From Cynocephalus volans (Eukaryota; Chordata; Mammalia; Dermoptera; Cynocephalidae): a stretch of DNA of 64,000 bases. The notes under the pieces are model-generated. The model was not told the origin of the DNA. It did no database searches and saw nothing but the letters and a program-made list of their open reading frames with translations. Both the position numbers and the translations under genes were made by a program. Below, piece by piece: positions 34,526-52,546 of this stretch. The stretch is from the NCBI RefSeq assembly GCF_027409185.1, contig NC_084462.1:84926179-84990178 (forward strand), given 5' to 3'. Position 1 is the first letter of the stretch. Each line of letters begins with the position of its first letter.

Positions 34526-36059
34526 TGTGTGGTATTTTGTCCCTTCTCCATTCCCTTCTCTTTTTAAAAAGTATGATGGGGGCTGACGGAAATGTTTGTG
34601 AGCAACATGTTTCTTTTACATATAGGAAAACTTAGATCTTGCATGGTTGATTAACATCTTGCGGGGTGCGATGGTCTCAAGGAATGTAATCAGTATTATG
34701 ATTTCCAATCTAATACTCTTTTTGCTGAATTGGGACCAAGATAAACATCCCAACATGTGTATCAGACCTTGAGGGAGCCTCACAGTATGAACAATATCGA
34801 CAGATGCTTAGTATAGAATTGGAAATGGAAAAGTCTAGGTGCTTGTCTTTTCATGTATTAACTCACTTTGAGTTCTTAGGCAAACCCATGCAAGCCTTCA
34901 TAGTTTTGCAAAAATAATTCAAGAGTTACAATCTTCATGTGTACCCTAGTCTGATGCCATTATAAAACTAACAGGAAAGAACTCAAGTGTGAGTGGGATG
35001 GTGGGAGCAAGAAAGGAAAGGAACATAGACAGTGATTTGGGTACAGTTTCATAGAAGTGAGGCCTGCTCTGATGATATAGGACTTAGCTGTAGGAAAAAA
35101 ACCCCACTTAGGGAAGAGCTACCTTGAACTAGACTCTGCTGATGAGTTATTTGTCAAAGTATACTATGGAACACAGAATCGATTCAGATGCATTTGTGAA
35201 TGAGGGATTGGGTTGCTGGTTGAAACAAGAGAACTTCCTCTTTTGTTTTTAAAAGAGAAATTATATGCCTCTGAATTCTGAGAGCTAAAAAAATAATGAG
35301 CACGTGTCCAACTTGTATAAACAGAATAGTACAAAATAGCTAGTAGAACAGATATCAAAGAGGTGCCTATTCTCATAGTTTATAGTAAAGCAATAATTAT
35401 TATACTAAGAGAGATTGAACTTTAGATAAATCTAAAGTTGAAATGTCCTAGTGCATTCTTTTTTAACATTTTCCTATAATGTTCATAACACCAAATTCTC
35501 GACCTAGAGAATTTGGGGGATGATGAATTTTTTTCTGGGATTACTTGGAGAGTTGAGAAAAATTTAATAGCTAAGTGAGAAATAGATCTGAAAAGTTATT
35601 GAGCTTTAGTGTTTTTTGCCCATGGTGGTCTAGCTTCAGAAAAGAAACTAAGGTTAATAGCTGTGTTCTTAATGATAGATTAATTCAGCCATATAAACCC
35701 TGTCAATATGACTGTCTGACTAGACATTTCCTTTGCCAGGATAGTTTGAATTTTCTAGAACTCTGTTCTTTTAGGATCCCCCCAAACTGATGCTGCTTGT
35801 ATAAGATTCATCGTAGACAGTACTTACACTTCAGCCACTGCATACTTATAAATTGTAACTTAATCCACTGGAAGTTATTACCCTTGCTAGGCTTGGCACC
35901 ATTAATCTCTAAACAACAACACGTTTTTAGCTTTGACGAGTCCCAGGAAGTGGCTGTGCGCTTAGCATTTCTGCCTCCCAGATGATCAGAAGAGACCCAG
36001 AGTTGCTTCATGGATCAGATTTTTTCATTTTTCTTCCCTAAATATTATTTTATTTGTAG

Positions 36060-37080
36060 GCATAAATCCTCAGATTCAGATTTCCAGTGAATTCCAGAAT
36101 AATGAAAAGAAATAAACACCTGGAGACCTGATGCTGAAGCAACAGAATGTCAAAGGAAAAGAGAACATCTTGAAAGTAGACAGTGAGAAAAAGCAGATTA
36201 TTTACAAAAGAATGTTAATTAAATGGAGAGCTGACTTCGTAACAGTAAAATGAAGCTAGACAGCGGTGAAATACCTTCAAAATGTGGAAAGAAAATATTA
36301 GTCAACTTAGCATTGTATATCCAGCAAAAATCTTTGAAAAATTAGGATAAGATAATAAAGATTAAGACAAACACTAAGAGTGCTCACTACCAACAGATCC
36401 TCTATAAGTAACAAAATTCTAAATGATATTCTTCAATACAAAGGAAAATGATTTTAGAAGGAAGATCTGAGATGGAAGAAGAACGATCATACAAAACCCA
36501 GCAAATATTTAGAAAATTTAAATAAACACAGACTATAAGACATAATAATATTTATATAAGCCCACCCACATGTATACACAGTCCTGGTCAACCATAGCAT
36601 GTAATTAGTATAATAATCAGATTCCAAGTGTTCTGGTGTTCTAGAGGTGGGTAAATATGTTGATTAACCTTAGACTTTAAGCTAGGTGCAGATGTGGACA
36701 TTTCCAGAGTAGCTACTAAAAGATCACACAAAAGAAATAAAAATAAAAGAAATAGAGTGTGTAACTACCAATTTTAAAAAGAAAAAAAAATGTTTAATAC
36801 AAAGAAAAAAATCACAGAAAAAATGAGACAAAGAGAGAGCACAAAATAAGATAGTTGAAATAAATATGAATAAAATAGTAGTCTCTATTACATGATAAAA
36901 CTAAGCCTTCCAGATAAATTACAAAGATTTTCAGAAAAAAAAAAAAAGCATAAGGACATAGATAAGTTAAAAGTAAAAGGATGGAAGATTTATCAGGTGA
37001 ATACTAACCAAAATAACGTTGGTATAGCAATATTAATACTTTATATTAATAAATACATATAGTTAATAAAACTTTAAGGC
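36060..37080 (+). repeat. L1/HAL1-type fragment, sense (intron 3)
   Basis: A-rich, with 'accttcaaaatgtggaaaga', 'agcattgtatatccagcaaa', 'aattctaaatgatattcttc' and 'caatacaaaggaaaatgatt', the string known from half-L1/L1M elements. No intact frame. 34516-36059 before it is unassigned intron 3 sequence. Confidence 0.65.
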
Positions 37081-37179
37081 AAATAGCCTTGGCACTGATG
37101 GAGAGGCTATTGCTAATTAATAAAAGTTTCAGTCACCAGTAGAGATAAGACCAGAGAAGTAGGCAGGCCTTGGAGGTCT

Positions 37180-37378
37180 CTAGGACAGTCCTCCTCAAAC
37201 TTGAGCAGGCATCAGAATCACCTACAGACCTTGTTAAGTACAGATTTCTGGGCTCCACTCCCAGAGATACAGATTCAGTAGGAGTGGGCTGGGTCCAAGA
37301 ACTTGCATTTCTAACTTGTTCCTAGGCAATGCTGATACTGCTGGTCCAGAGACCATATTTGAGTAGCAAGCACTCCAC
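37180..37378 (+). mobile_element. MER5A hAT-Charlie element (intron 3)
   Basis: Nearly complete: 'tcctcctcaaacttgagcag', 'gcatcagaatcacctacaga', 'tgggctccactcccagagat', 'agattcagtaggagtgggct', 'tttctaacttgttcctaggc' and 'ctggtccagagaccatattt'. A chance minus-strand frame crosses it. Confidence 0.85.
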
Positions 37379-38465
37379 ATTTGGGGCAATGAGAGACAGT
37401 GTGGGGTCAAAAATAATGTGGGAAACTCATTCGTGACAATGCCATTCACTGAGATAGGGAACCAAAGAGGGAAGATGCTTTTTTTTCTTGAACATGAGTC
37501 ATTCAGGGGGGAACATCTAATAACTAGATGCATGTTGGAAATTTGTTGGTCTAGGCTTCCAACGGCATAATGACGAGACCTGAAGCTATGGGAATAGATA
37601 ACTCACCCAGTGAGAATGTGAAATGTAAGAATGCAAGAAAATTTAAGACAAAACTTTAAGGAAAACCAGCACTTAAGAAGCAGGCAGAGGAAGAAGAGGA
37701 ACCTGAAAATGCCAAAGAAAAAACAAAAATATAATGGAAGGCAAAGGAAAAGACTGAAGAATATAATAGACTTGCAATTCAAGATGGCAAATCAAGTATT
37801 CATATTTATCTCCTCTCTCTCCAGACACTTTATTAAAATTTGAGCAAAGCAGTAACAGTGTTATTAGCACATAAATATGAGAAATAGGAGTGTGGCCAAG
37901 AGAAAATAGTGTGTATTTCTGAAAGATGGAAAGTGTATGAAAGAATGGGGACTGACATATTTATCCTTTAAATGAATTTTTATTGAAGTACTGAGGTGGG
38001 GAATGTAGAGCTGAAAAAGACAAAAAGTCCTTTCTCAAGGAGTGAGATTTAACTATTTTCTAATTTTATATGTTGTAGGTATTTTCCTCTGTTTTTCTTT
38101 TTATTAAAATAAAAAATGTATGAATTTTAGAAATTTTGGAAATTGTGAAATTTAATATTTTATAATTGAAGATGATTTTATCTGTGTACAAATTTTGGGA
38201 AGAGTATTTAAAATTAAAAAGAATATGCATTTTCATAGTTAGATTTCATATCTTGTTAAGTGTGTAGCTTTCACAGTTACAGCTATAATGCCGATGCTAC
38301 TTTTGATACATCACTAATTTACTTTCTTTTCTAAAATGGAATTAATAGGCAGAAAATGAATTTTTGTTTTATGATTTTTTTTCAAATTTATGATAGAAAA
38401 TACAATGATAAGCAAACAAACAGGGAAAACATTAGAATCCAAGATGTTTTAAAAAGACCAGGATC
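37379..38465. other. WDR72 intron 3, unassigned
   Basis: A purine-rich stretch (37620-37800) encoding a Lys/Arg-rich chance frame is followed by AT-rich sequence. No repeat family named. Confidence 0.4.
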
Positions 38466-38469
38466 ACTG

Positions 38470-38790
38470 GGGAAGATTTTACTGATGCTCAGCCTCCAGT
38501 CCTGGAAAGTGTGATTTAATTAGCCTGGCTCGATATCTGTATTGGGTTCCAGCCATCAGTACTTTAAAAAAGTTCCCTGAAAATTCCAATGTATAGCTGA
38601 AGTCTGCAGCTATTGGTTTGGAAATAGGCTTACCTAGAAACAGGTCACCTGACCAGGAGTTCTTCAAACCCACAAGTGCCAAGACCCCAACACAGAGCCA
38701 TGAATTAGAATCTCTGAGGGTAGTTTTTGAAAAATTCTCTTAATTGTTTATGCACAGCTAGAGTTAAAAACCATGGTGCTGAACTCAAAT
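38470..38790 (-). mobile_element. hAT-Charlie fragment (MER5-type)
   Basis: Words such as 'tgaattagaatctctgaggg', 'gagttaaaaaccatggtgct' and a 'gcctccagtcctggaaagtg' segment fit an old MER5-like element. Orientation is less certain. Confidence 0.45.
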
Positions 38791-38946
38791 CCCTGTAGAG
38801 CTAAATCTTTACATTGTTGGCTGATTAATATTCAATTTTAAAAAATCTTTTATATTTATTTACCTTGTAGATGTATTATTAGTTTCTTTACCTTTGAGAT
38901 ATATTATTTCAATTTCTACCTTTCTGCCAATCTTATTTTTTAGTAT

Positions 38947-39006
38947 ACACCCATGCACACATGCACACATGCACACACACACGCAGAACCCCCACCCCCC
39001 ACCCCG
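38947..39006. repeat. CA/C-rich simple repeat
   Basis: 'cacccatgcacacatgcaca' units pass into a C/A-rich run (cccccacccccc), directly visible. Confidence 0.85.
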
Positions 39007-39139
39007 TGCTGCTCCCTGTTTTAGTGTTACATGCCTTTTCAGGTTACATCAAATCCTTTTTGGAATAAGGTTGAATATAAACAGAGGGGGAAAAAAAAAA
39101 CTATGAATATTTTGTTTCTATATGTATCACATGGTCTCT

Positions 39140-39275
39140 CTCCCCACTAGATGCCAGTAGTGTGTTTCCAATTGGGACAACCAAAAATATCTCCAAACAT
39201 TGCCAAATGTCCTTGAGAGGTGGAGAGTGGGGAGGAAGGGGAGCAAATAGCCCAATTTAAGAAACACTGACTTAG
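39140..39275 (-). mobile_element. MER20-like hAT-Charlie fragment, antisense
   Basis: 'agatgccagtagtgtgtttc', 'gggacaaccaaaaatatctc', 'caaacattgccaaatgtcct' and 'tttaagaaacactgact' form the reverse-complement MER20 half. Confidence 0.8.
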
Positions 39276-40397
<1,122 letters not shown>

Positions 40398-40796
40398 TAA
40401 TCATCTACTATTTTGGCATTTTCCTTTTTCAAAAGGTATTATTCAACCAGATTTTTCCCCTGACTCTTTCATTTCTGTATCTTCCTGACAAATACATTTG
40501 AAAGATAATTTTCATATGTTTCCTTAGTGACATTCAAAATACACAAAGATTCGGTTTTAATAATGTGCTATTTTGTAAAGCATAAAAAATTTTTTATTTC
40601 CAATTTTAAACTTTTTTTTTTTTTTTTGGTGGACGTGTTCTTAATTTCTGAATTTCTTCTTCATGAAAAGAGAGCAAGAGGCATAGCCATAACCTTTATG
40701 ATTACTTCCCAATATTTAAAACAGATTTTGGCTTTTGTAGATGAACTCTAAGCATATGCACGTTAGTTGCATGATTCCAATAGCACAGACAGTGTT

Positions 40797-40823
40797 TATA
40801 TATATATATATATATATATATAT

Positions 40824-40855
<32 letters not shown>
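40797..40855. repeat. (TA)n followed by poly-T in intron 4
   Basis: About 13 TA units, then TG, then 31 consecutive T. The long chance open frames here (Ile-Tyr repeats then Phe runs) are artefacts of the repeat. Confidence 0.95.
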
Positions 40856-40863
<8 letters not shown>

Positions 40864-41410
40864 CTTTTAATGCTGTTGACTTGCTCCTTTCTATTCACAC
40901 AAGCGCCTTTCTATTCTCTGGGACCAAAACCCTTCATAGTGAGAGAGCTCATTAAGAGTAGAATGTACAACTTGGTCTTTAATAAAAGCCATTCCCAAAA
41001 CTTATTTGGCAAAAGAACTCCTCAAATGCCTTATTACTTTTATTCCTTCTTAATGTGTAGCAGTGTTGGTAAGGTAAGGAATCTGGGTTTTGTTGTTTGT
41101 TGTTTAGTTCTAAATAGCACTCCAGTAATAATATACTTGTGAGTGTTACAAGATTTGGGATAGGATTTCTTCTTTCCAAAAGATCCCCCTTTCTCCTGAA
41201 AACTGATAAAATGTAAGTGATACTGAAATGTAAAATCAACACTTTAGGAGTGGAGAATAATTGAATTAAAAGAGATTTCAGCTGCTTTTCAGTCTAATAC
41301 TTTAATTGAACAGATGCTAAAACCAAAATCCAGAGACGTCTTTTAACACAGCCAAAATTATGTCAATTTCTTGTGATAATTAAGTTTTGCTTTGAATTCT
41401 ATTTGCATAG

Positions 41411-41608
<198 letters not shown>

Positions 41609-42170
41609 TAAAAATATCGATGTTTGAAATATTTGTTAATTTTTGGGCAAGAGTTCAGAATGCTTTATGTTTACCTGTAATTTAGGATGAAACTCTAAAC
41701 CAGATCAAGAAAAATTGATAATACCCAAGTCATTGGAAAGTCATTGAGAGTTTAAACGGAAGTGAAAAGAGGAGAATCTGTGTTTCCATGACCCAGTTCT
41801 GCTCGGCATATTTTAAGAATTACAAGCAGGTTTTTGTTGTAGATCAGCAGGACTCTTGGAACTTTTGCCCTGCTGTATCTTGTGGATGGAATAATGAGGG
41901 GAATTCAGTTTCTATAAAGAGTGACTACATAGGCAAGTGGAAGCTGGCCCCTTTTTTATTTCTGACATAGGAAGGTTTAATATTACCAACATGATGATTT
42001 GTAATGTGGTTCTGCTTTTAGTGATATTCTCTTCATACATAAGGATGATTTTGAAATTTTAAAACAAATTTGGAACATCATGTGAAATGTTTATTTTTTC
42101 ATTAAAAAAAAAAAGCTGAATATTTCCCACCTACACAGCCCTACATAGTTCTTAAATGACTACAAAATGA

Positions 42171-43436
<1,266 letters not shown>

Positions 43437-44333
43437 TAAAATAAAATAATAAATACCAGTGATGTACAAATGTAATGTTTCTTTCTTGTTCAGTGCAACA
43501 ATTATAAAAATATGATTTAAATATGTATAACTGACATCAGTTTTCAACTCCCTGCATTCAGCTATTTTGCTTTTTTAAGATATTATATGTATAGTAGTAT
43601 ATCCTAATTTTATTAATAACAGACCATAGTAATAATGAGCATTTATCTCTAAGTTATTTTCAGAAGTTGGTACCTGCACTTTAGAATTAAAAAGAAGACT
43701 AATACTTTTCATCTACATAGTTTGATCTTATTTTTAGATTTTTTTTTCTTTTTCTGCTTTGTCAGTACATTTGTTTTTAGGGAATATGCATATTTTTGTG
43801 GATATATTCACTCATATCTTCAAGAAGAAAGAAAAGCTGAGTTTTCATCATTTGATCACATCCTTTTTTCTTTAATGTTTGATATAATTGTCTCAGCTAA
43901 CAAAACTATATTGTCTTACTTGTATGGTGATAATATGTTTGAACAAAGATTTAAAGTACATGGTCTAACAAAGGATTTCTGCTGTATACATTTTTTGTGT
44001 GTAATAAATTTTCAAATGTTAAAGTTGGATCACCCATATGGAAAGAATAAAATTCAGAAATTTTTGGATTTTTGGTTTCTGTGTTTAATGGGCACATTCT
44101 GAAGTGATACAGCCAGATCAACTATTTCCACTAAAATCTACCTTAAGATTAATGTTAAAAATAAGCCCTTGTAATATATTTTGGTGCATGAGAACAATGT
44201 GGTCTGTTATTAATACTTAATACGTTGTTGCATTATTACTATCATCTAAATAGTCCTGATAAGCAGAATTTATCTTCTCATTGGCATATTAGATTGTAAA
44301 CTTTTGTTCATGTGCATCAACTTTGTATTTTAG

Positions 44334-44516
<183 letters not shown>

Positions 44517-44748
44517 TAGAAAATGAACTTTGGGAGGTTTATTATGGAAAAATCCCTGCATGCTGCTCATGATCAAAAACCAGAACAAAACAACTTTGGC
44601 ACAAGAAGATTTACTCAGGGTTTGGAAGGCTTCAGCCTTTGTACAAAACAGCAGGGGATGAAGGAATGAGATTAACCATGTATAACTTGTACAGCTGGTG
44701 CTGGGTTTTCAAAAAGTCACTTGTAATTATTAACCCAACAATTTCTAA

Positions 44749-47145
<2,397 letters not shown>

Positions 47146-47149
47146 GTTA

Positions 47150-47585
47150 GATAACCTTTATTGAATCCTTATTACCGTCAAACACACACTTTCTCATTTA
47201 TTTCATTGGCCACCAACATCTTATTTTGAAACTGGTGTTCAGAGATGTTAATTCCCAGGTGGTTTCACCTCTAGAGTCTGGTAATAGGTCTTTGGAGGGA
47301 GTTTTTCATTTATTCTGAGAAAAGAATAATGAAAATGGTTAATATTTATTGAATAGATACTAAATTCCAGGCACCATTCTAAGCACCGTATCTTTATCTA
47401 CTCATTAATTTTCACAACAATCCCATATAGTAGGTGCTTTTATTAGTCCTCATTTACAGTTAGGGAAAATAGGACAGCAGGATTAGGTAAAGTGCCTAAA
47501 TTAAGTAACGTGCTCTATTAATAGAGCTAGTATGTGGTAAAGCCAGGATTTGAATCCAGGCAGTTAGCCCCAGAAATTTCACTTT
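47150..47585 (-). repeat. MIR fragments, antisense (intron 9)
   Basis: Two antisense MIR-like units. The second is clear: 'tttattgaatagatactaaa', 'tcacaacaatcccatatagt', 'ctcatttacagttagggaaa' and 'agccaggatttgaatccagg'. Confidence 0.7.
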
Positions 47586-48055
47586 TAATGACTATATTTT
47601 GTTACATCTTGAAGGATGGGTACTGGGTACTGTGATGAAAACTTAGAATCCATGTGGTAAAGGGCTATGAGGGGTTTCCAGGTGAATAGCAGAGCTAGAG
47701 AGGGAACTGTTGGGAAGGAAGAGGACCCAGAGGTGAAGGAGTGGGTATGACTGAGTGAGGGATGGCAGTGTAGAAGTGAGGGTGGAGGGACGACAGCTGC
47801 AAGGGAGTCTCGGCTGTGGGGACAGAGCCCTGAGCTGGGAGCAGATGCGTTGCTACCAACTCAAGTAACCCACCAGACTCTGGAGCTTCATCTCCACATC
47901 AAAATAGGGGGAGAGTTGGAATAATCAATTTCAAGGTTCCTAAAAAGTTGGAGGAGTTTGAGTAGCCAATTTAACCAAATTTTATTAACATTTCTAATAG
48001 CTATAAAAATAGTGGCTGTGAGATCTGTAAGACCCCGAGTGCTCTCTGACACAAA

Positions 48056-48107
48056 TAATGAAATGAAATAAAATAAAATAAAATAAAAATAAAATAAAAT
48101 AAAAAAG
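48056..48107. repeat. (AAATA)n simple repeat
   Basis: About nine near-perfect aaata units with one extra A, directly visible. Confidence 0.95.
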
Positions 48108-48884
48108 ATTTATTCTTTCTTGGGACTATAGAGGATTACATATGTTATGGCTTGTATTTGTTTCTTATTTCCTGTGTCATAGTTTCCTTATCTCCTAACA
48201 GGGATAATAACAATATTTAACTTACTTCATAGCTTTGTTGTGAGAATTACATGTAGCAATATTTTGACCCTTAATATTCTCTGAAGATACATTGCAGAAT
48301 TTTTCTACCAGTATATCTAAATCTGGACCTTAAAGCATGTATTTTTTCACTAGGAAACAATACTTTCTTGGACTTCTTTAATCCTAGCACCAGCAGTTGA
48401 CTTGCTTTTCATGATTCTTTTTATCCATACATTAAAAAAGGTTTTTGTTTTTATTTTTTTAATTGCTTAATTGTTTTGACCCCTTGTGCATAATCTGTAT
48501 ATACAAGCCTGCCCAAAAAACAGCTACACTGCACTGAGCTTCTAGGGAGTCTCTTAGACGCATTCACTAGTGCAAACACATCTCTAAGAGCCCTGGCGCC
48601 TGATAGTCACACTCTGCTTCAGCAAAATTATAAATTATATATATATATAATTTATGTATGTAATACATAATATATAATATAAATTATGGAGTCATTTTCC
48701 TTTGTGACGACTTGGGAAATTTGAAATCAAGTATGTTAAATCTGAAAAATGGTCAACAGGAAGTGGAAAGCATATTCATAACACAAAATTACCGTAAAAA
48801 TATCAGTTGTTGCTATTTTAACTGACAATTAGAAGTGAAGGGACTGTAATGAAATCAGGCATCCTTGTGGACAGTATTATTATC

Positions 48885-49075
48885 AAGACATGGGCTCCTG
48901 AGTCAGAATTACTGGACCCAAAGCCCATTGCTGTCTATCACCTTAGATAAACCAACCTCGTTACTCCCAGTTTCCTCATCTGTAAAGTGAAGACAGTGAT
49001 AGTACCAGCTTCCTAGGATTACTGTGAAGATGATTTAACTGAATAGGTATAGAGTCCTGAGCAGTGATGAGCACA
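48885..49075 (+). repeat. MIR SINE (intron 9)
   Basis: 'catgggctcctgagtcagaa', 'ccagtttcctcatctgtaaa', 'ggattactgtgaagatgatt' and 'gtcctgagcagtgatgagca' give a fairly complete sense MIR. 48108-48884 and 49076-49340 hold nothing named except a TA-rich inverted stretch at 48632-48690. Confidence 0.75.
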
Positions 49076-49313
49076 CACAGCAGTTTGTGTAATACGCACA
49101 CATGGTCAATATACATTAGATACTCTTATTAATTCTCTAAAATCTAGCTGGTGACTTTGCTTCTTGTTTTATAAAGAATTTTTGTCCTAAATCACAAATT
49201 ATGTCATTTAATTTACTTGAACATTTTGAAACAGTTGTTAGTAAATTGAAAAGACTTAGTTCAACTATGAAGTGTTATTCCTCCATTTAAAATCAGTGGC
49301 CATCTCTTTATAG

Positions 49314-49541
<228 letters not shown>

Positions 49542-49845
49542 TAATTTGTAATTAACTCAGTGTTTTCCTAATTGAGTAATGTGGGGCTACATACAAGAAA
49601 AATTTTCTCATGTATTAGATGCCAACATAAAAACAGGTATAAACATAAAATTTACATATCATATGCAACAATACAGCTAACATAATTGAAATTAATGTTA
49701 ATTGAAAACATGAGTGCTGACAATATGAATGTAAAATAGGTTGTTACACCAAATTCATATTGTTGAAGGAAAGGTGTCTTGATAATATTTCTCATACCTA
49801 TGATGAATTGATAAACCAAATCTTCTTTGTGTGTTTTCCTTTTAG

Positions 49846-50091
49846 AGATACCAATCACTACCACCTGGACTCTTCAAGATAATTTTGATAAGCATCATAC
49901 TGTGTCACAAAGTATTATTGACCATATCTCTGGGTTTAAAGATGGGGCAGAAACTGGTGTAGTCACTTCATCAGAGTATGTTCCAAGTCTTGATAAGTTA
50001 ATATGTGGCTGTGAAGATGGGACAATTTTCATTACTCAGGCTTTGAATGCTGCCAGAGCAGGACTTCTAGAAGGCGGTTCTTTATTAAAAG
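49846..50091 (+). CDS. WDR72: WDR72 exon 11: residues 366-448
   Basis: The largest exon in the window (246 nt), after acceptor tccttttag. It encodes [60 protein letters not shown] and [20 protein letters not shown], then LK and one base. [15 protein letters not shown] is a WD blade. The donor AAAG|gtcttt is very weak, matching consensus only at the GT and exonic side. Failure to splice here would add Gly-Leu then a stop. The phase matches exon 12 exactly (G|AT gives Asp), so the boundary is secure. Confidence 0.93.
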
Positions 50092-50179
50092 GTCTTTGAA
50101 TTTTATTTGACCCTATTTATTTAATTTATCTAAGCTTCACTTTCAACAAGCTGCACTAAAGAAGATTTAGAGGTCTAAA

Positions 50180-50935
50180 GAATTTGCTAGCATTTGCTGA
50201 TAAATTTTTACAAATTTTAATGTTAAATTAAAACGTACATAGAGGTTTTTTTGAAAAACTCAAGCACAAGTATATACAATGAGAAATAAGTTTCTCTCCT
50301 TAGTTGATCTTCCAGGTCCTTTCACCAAAGGCAACTGCTAATATCAATTTCTTTATACCCTTCTTGAAATTTTATGTGTATACAAAAGCACTTACTAGCA
50401 TAGCATTATACATTCTTTTAGTTATATTATACAAATAGAAGCATATTCTACATACTTTACTAAAATGTCCTTAAACAAATATTAATGAAATATTTTGGAG
50501 TTCATTCTTTATGAGCTCATTTAAATGATTAATAATAATCAAATTTAAGTTTTAAAAAATCTATTTATTTGTGTTTAGGTTTTCTGGTTTTTAGCTACCA
50601 TAGACAGTGCAGAATTGATTATCTTTGTACATACATGTGGGGATATCTGTAGCATTAATTCCCAAGAGTAGAATTACTGGATCAACATTTGTTTGTACTT
50701 TTAATTTTGAAGATATATCTCAAATGTTCTGTAAGGAACTTATATCAATATGCATGCATTTCCACTAATAGCCTATGAAAATAACTTTTCCCCTAATCTC
50801 TTTCCCCAAACCATTGCTTTATGTGTTATTAAACTTTTTAATCTTTGCCAATCAGGAGGAAAATGATGTCTTCCTGTTTTGATTTTTGTTTCTTTGTTAA
50901 TGAAATGTATATGTGTTCTTAAACATCTTCATACA
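50180..50935 (-). repeat. Old L1, antisense (intron 11)
   Basis: 'tatacaaatagaagcatatt'-type words, 'tctggtttttagctaccata', 'ttcccaagagtagaattact', 'ggatcaacatttgtttgtac' and 'tttccactaatagcctatga' match the order of antisense L1ME-like copies. Confidence 0.7.
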
Positions 50936-51584
50936 TTACAATAACAAATACCTATTAAATAAAGACCATGATGCAGTCAGTTGTCTTATATAAGGGAAGG
51001 AAGTATAGGAGGTGATTGAGGTTTTAGGATGTATAGAAAAAAAAATTATGCCATTGTTTTGTTATATGAATTCTATTGAAGTATAAGGTCCTTAAGAGTA
51101 AAGATTAAATCTCAATTTTAAAAAAATCTTCTTACATTGCCTACTATTATTCTCAGCTTATGTTGGCTACTTTCTAGATGTTGTTGACTTGTGATTCAGT
51201 GATCAAGTCAAGTAGCGGGTAAGTGGCAATGTACCAAGGAGAGGTAATGTACTGGTGTACAGCTAAATGGCTGCTATTAAAAGTTCATGAAAAACTTAAG
51301 ACCTTAGCATTTTTTACCTAGGCTGATTTGTCCTAATATCCAGAAAACAAGCAGAAACCTACATTTGACTTGTAGCATCTGAATTAACATTCATCATGGT
51401 TTGCTAGGGGATTTAAAGTGAGGATGTGCCTGACGGAGTAGAATTAATTTAAGTATAATAATGAATCCTTGGGATTCACTTTTCATTTGAATAAAGAGAA
51501 TTTGTGGTTTATGGTCCTCTCCAATTTGGGGGAGTTTAGGTAATGATGAAGAAATGAGCAGTGTGGTTAGTGGAAAGAGTAATG

Positions 51585-51965
51585 AACTGGGTGTCAGTAT
51601 GCCTGTGTTCTTAGTATGGCTTTGGTTTGAAATACTCATGTGCTTGCCAAGTGCCAAGGAGAATGCTAAGAAATTATGGACATTATCTTACTTATTCCAC
51701 AGAACAGTCTTGTCTGAAGTATTTTATCATCATCCCAGTTTTTCAGATGCAGTACCTGTGGTTTAGAAGGAAAAAGCAACTTGTCCATGGTAACGCATCT
51801 AGTAAGTGATAGACCAAGAAAAAACAAAGGCAGATTTGTTTAACAGCAAAGCTGTGCTCTTAAATATGCTTTGCATATGCACACTTGGATACAAGTCACT
51901 TAACCTCTCTAAGCCTGTATTGCATCTGTAAAACAAAGAGGTGGAAATAGGTAATCTCTAATCGT
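51585..51965. repeat. Two MIR-type fragments in opposite orientation (intron 11)
   Basis: 51585-51810 is antisense-like ('gtgccaaggagaatgctaag', 'cagtttttcagatgcagtac'). 51840-51965 is sense-like ('caagtcacttaacctctcta', 'agcctgtattgcatctgtaa'). Confidence 0.6.
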
Positions 51966-52325
51966 CTTAAAAAGCAAAGATGAAACTTTGCTTTTCTTGT
52001 ATACTAAAGTCGATCATAGTAATTTAAAGAACAGCAGTAATATTCTGAGCTTATTTTTGTGAATGCAAAATGTATGAATTGTCCACTCTTTTTGCTGTTA
52101 TATGGTACTGGAATTTGCTATCGTCCTAAAAGAATTAATAGACTTCGAACAATTAACTTTAATGGCCATCACAAGCATGATCTGGCTTCTCGTGAGGTAC
52201 TCACCAAGTGCATGTTTTAATTATATGTAGTTTTCTTACATTAAAAGCTTATAAAATAAAATCTCATGACTATTTTCTGAACAAAAATAACTTTTTTTAT
52301 TATTTGGTGTTTGATCGTTTTCCAG

Positions 52326-52546
52326 ATTCCCCTCCTCACAAAGTTCTTAAAGGCCATCACCAAAGTGTTACTTCTTTACTTTATCCACATGGTCTCTCTG
52401 CGAAATTAGACCAAAGTTGGATCGTGTCTGGGGATCAGGACTCATGTGTCATCTTGTGGGATATCTTTACTGGAGAAATTTTGCATAAATTCTTTTTGGA
52501 AGCTGGTCCAGTAACAAGTCTTTTGATGTCACCAGAGAATTTCAGA
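52326..52546 (+). CDS. WDR72: WDR72 exon 12: residues 448-521
   Basis: Acceptor tcgttttccag. It completes Asp, then [60 protein letters not shown] and [13 protein letters not shown]. This is the cleanest WD40 repeat in the window: GH dipeptide ([13 protein letters not shown]), then [16 protein letters not shown], the GH...WD signature of a classic blade. The donor AGA|gtaagt is optimal, phase 0. Confidence 0.95.

Noticed and set aside
37631..37843. Lys/Arg-rich 70-codon ORF resembling a nuclear or ribosomal protein pseudogene
   Set aside because: The basic composition follows from a purine-rich stretch; no recognisable protein order.
40741..41142. 133-codon ORF with Ile-Tyr repeats and a Phe run
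   Set aside because: Created entirely by the (TA)n and poly-T tract in intron 4.
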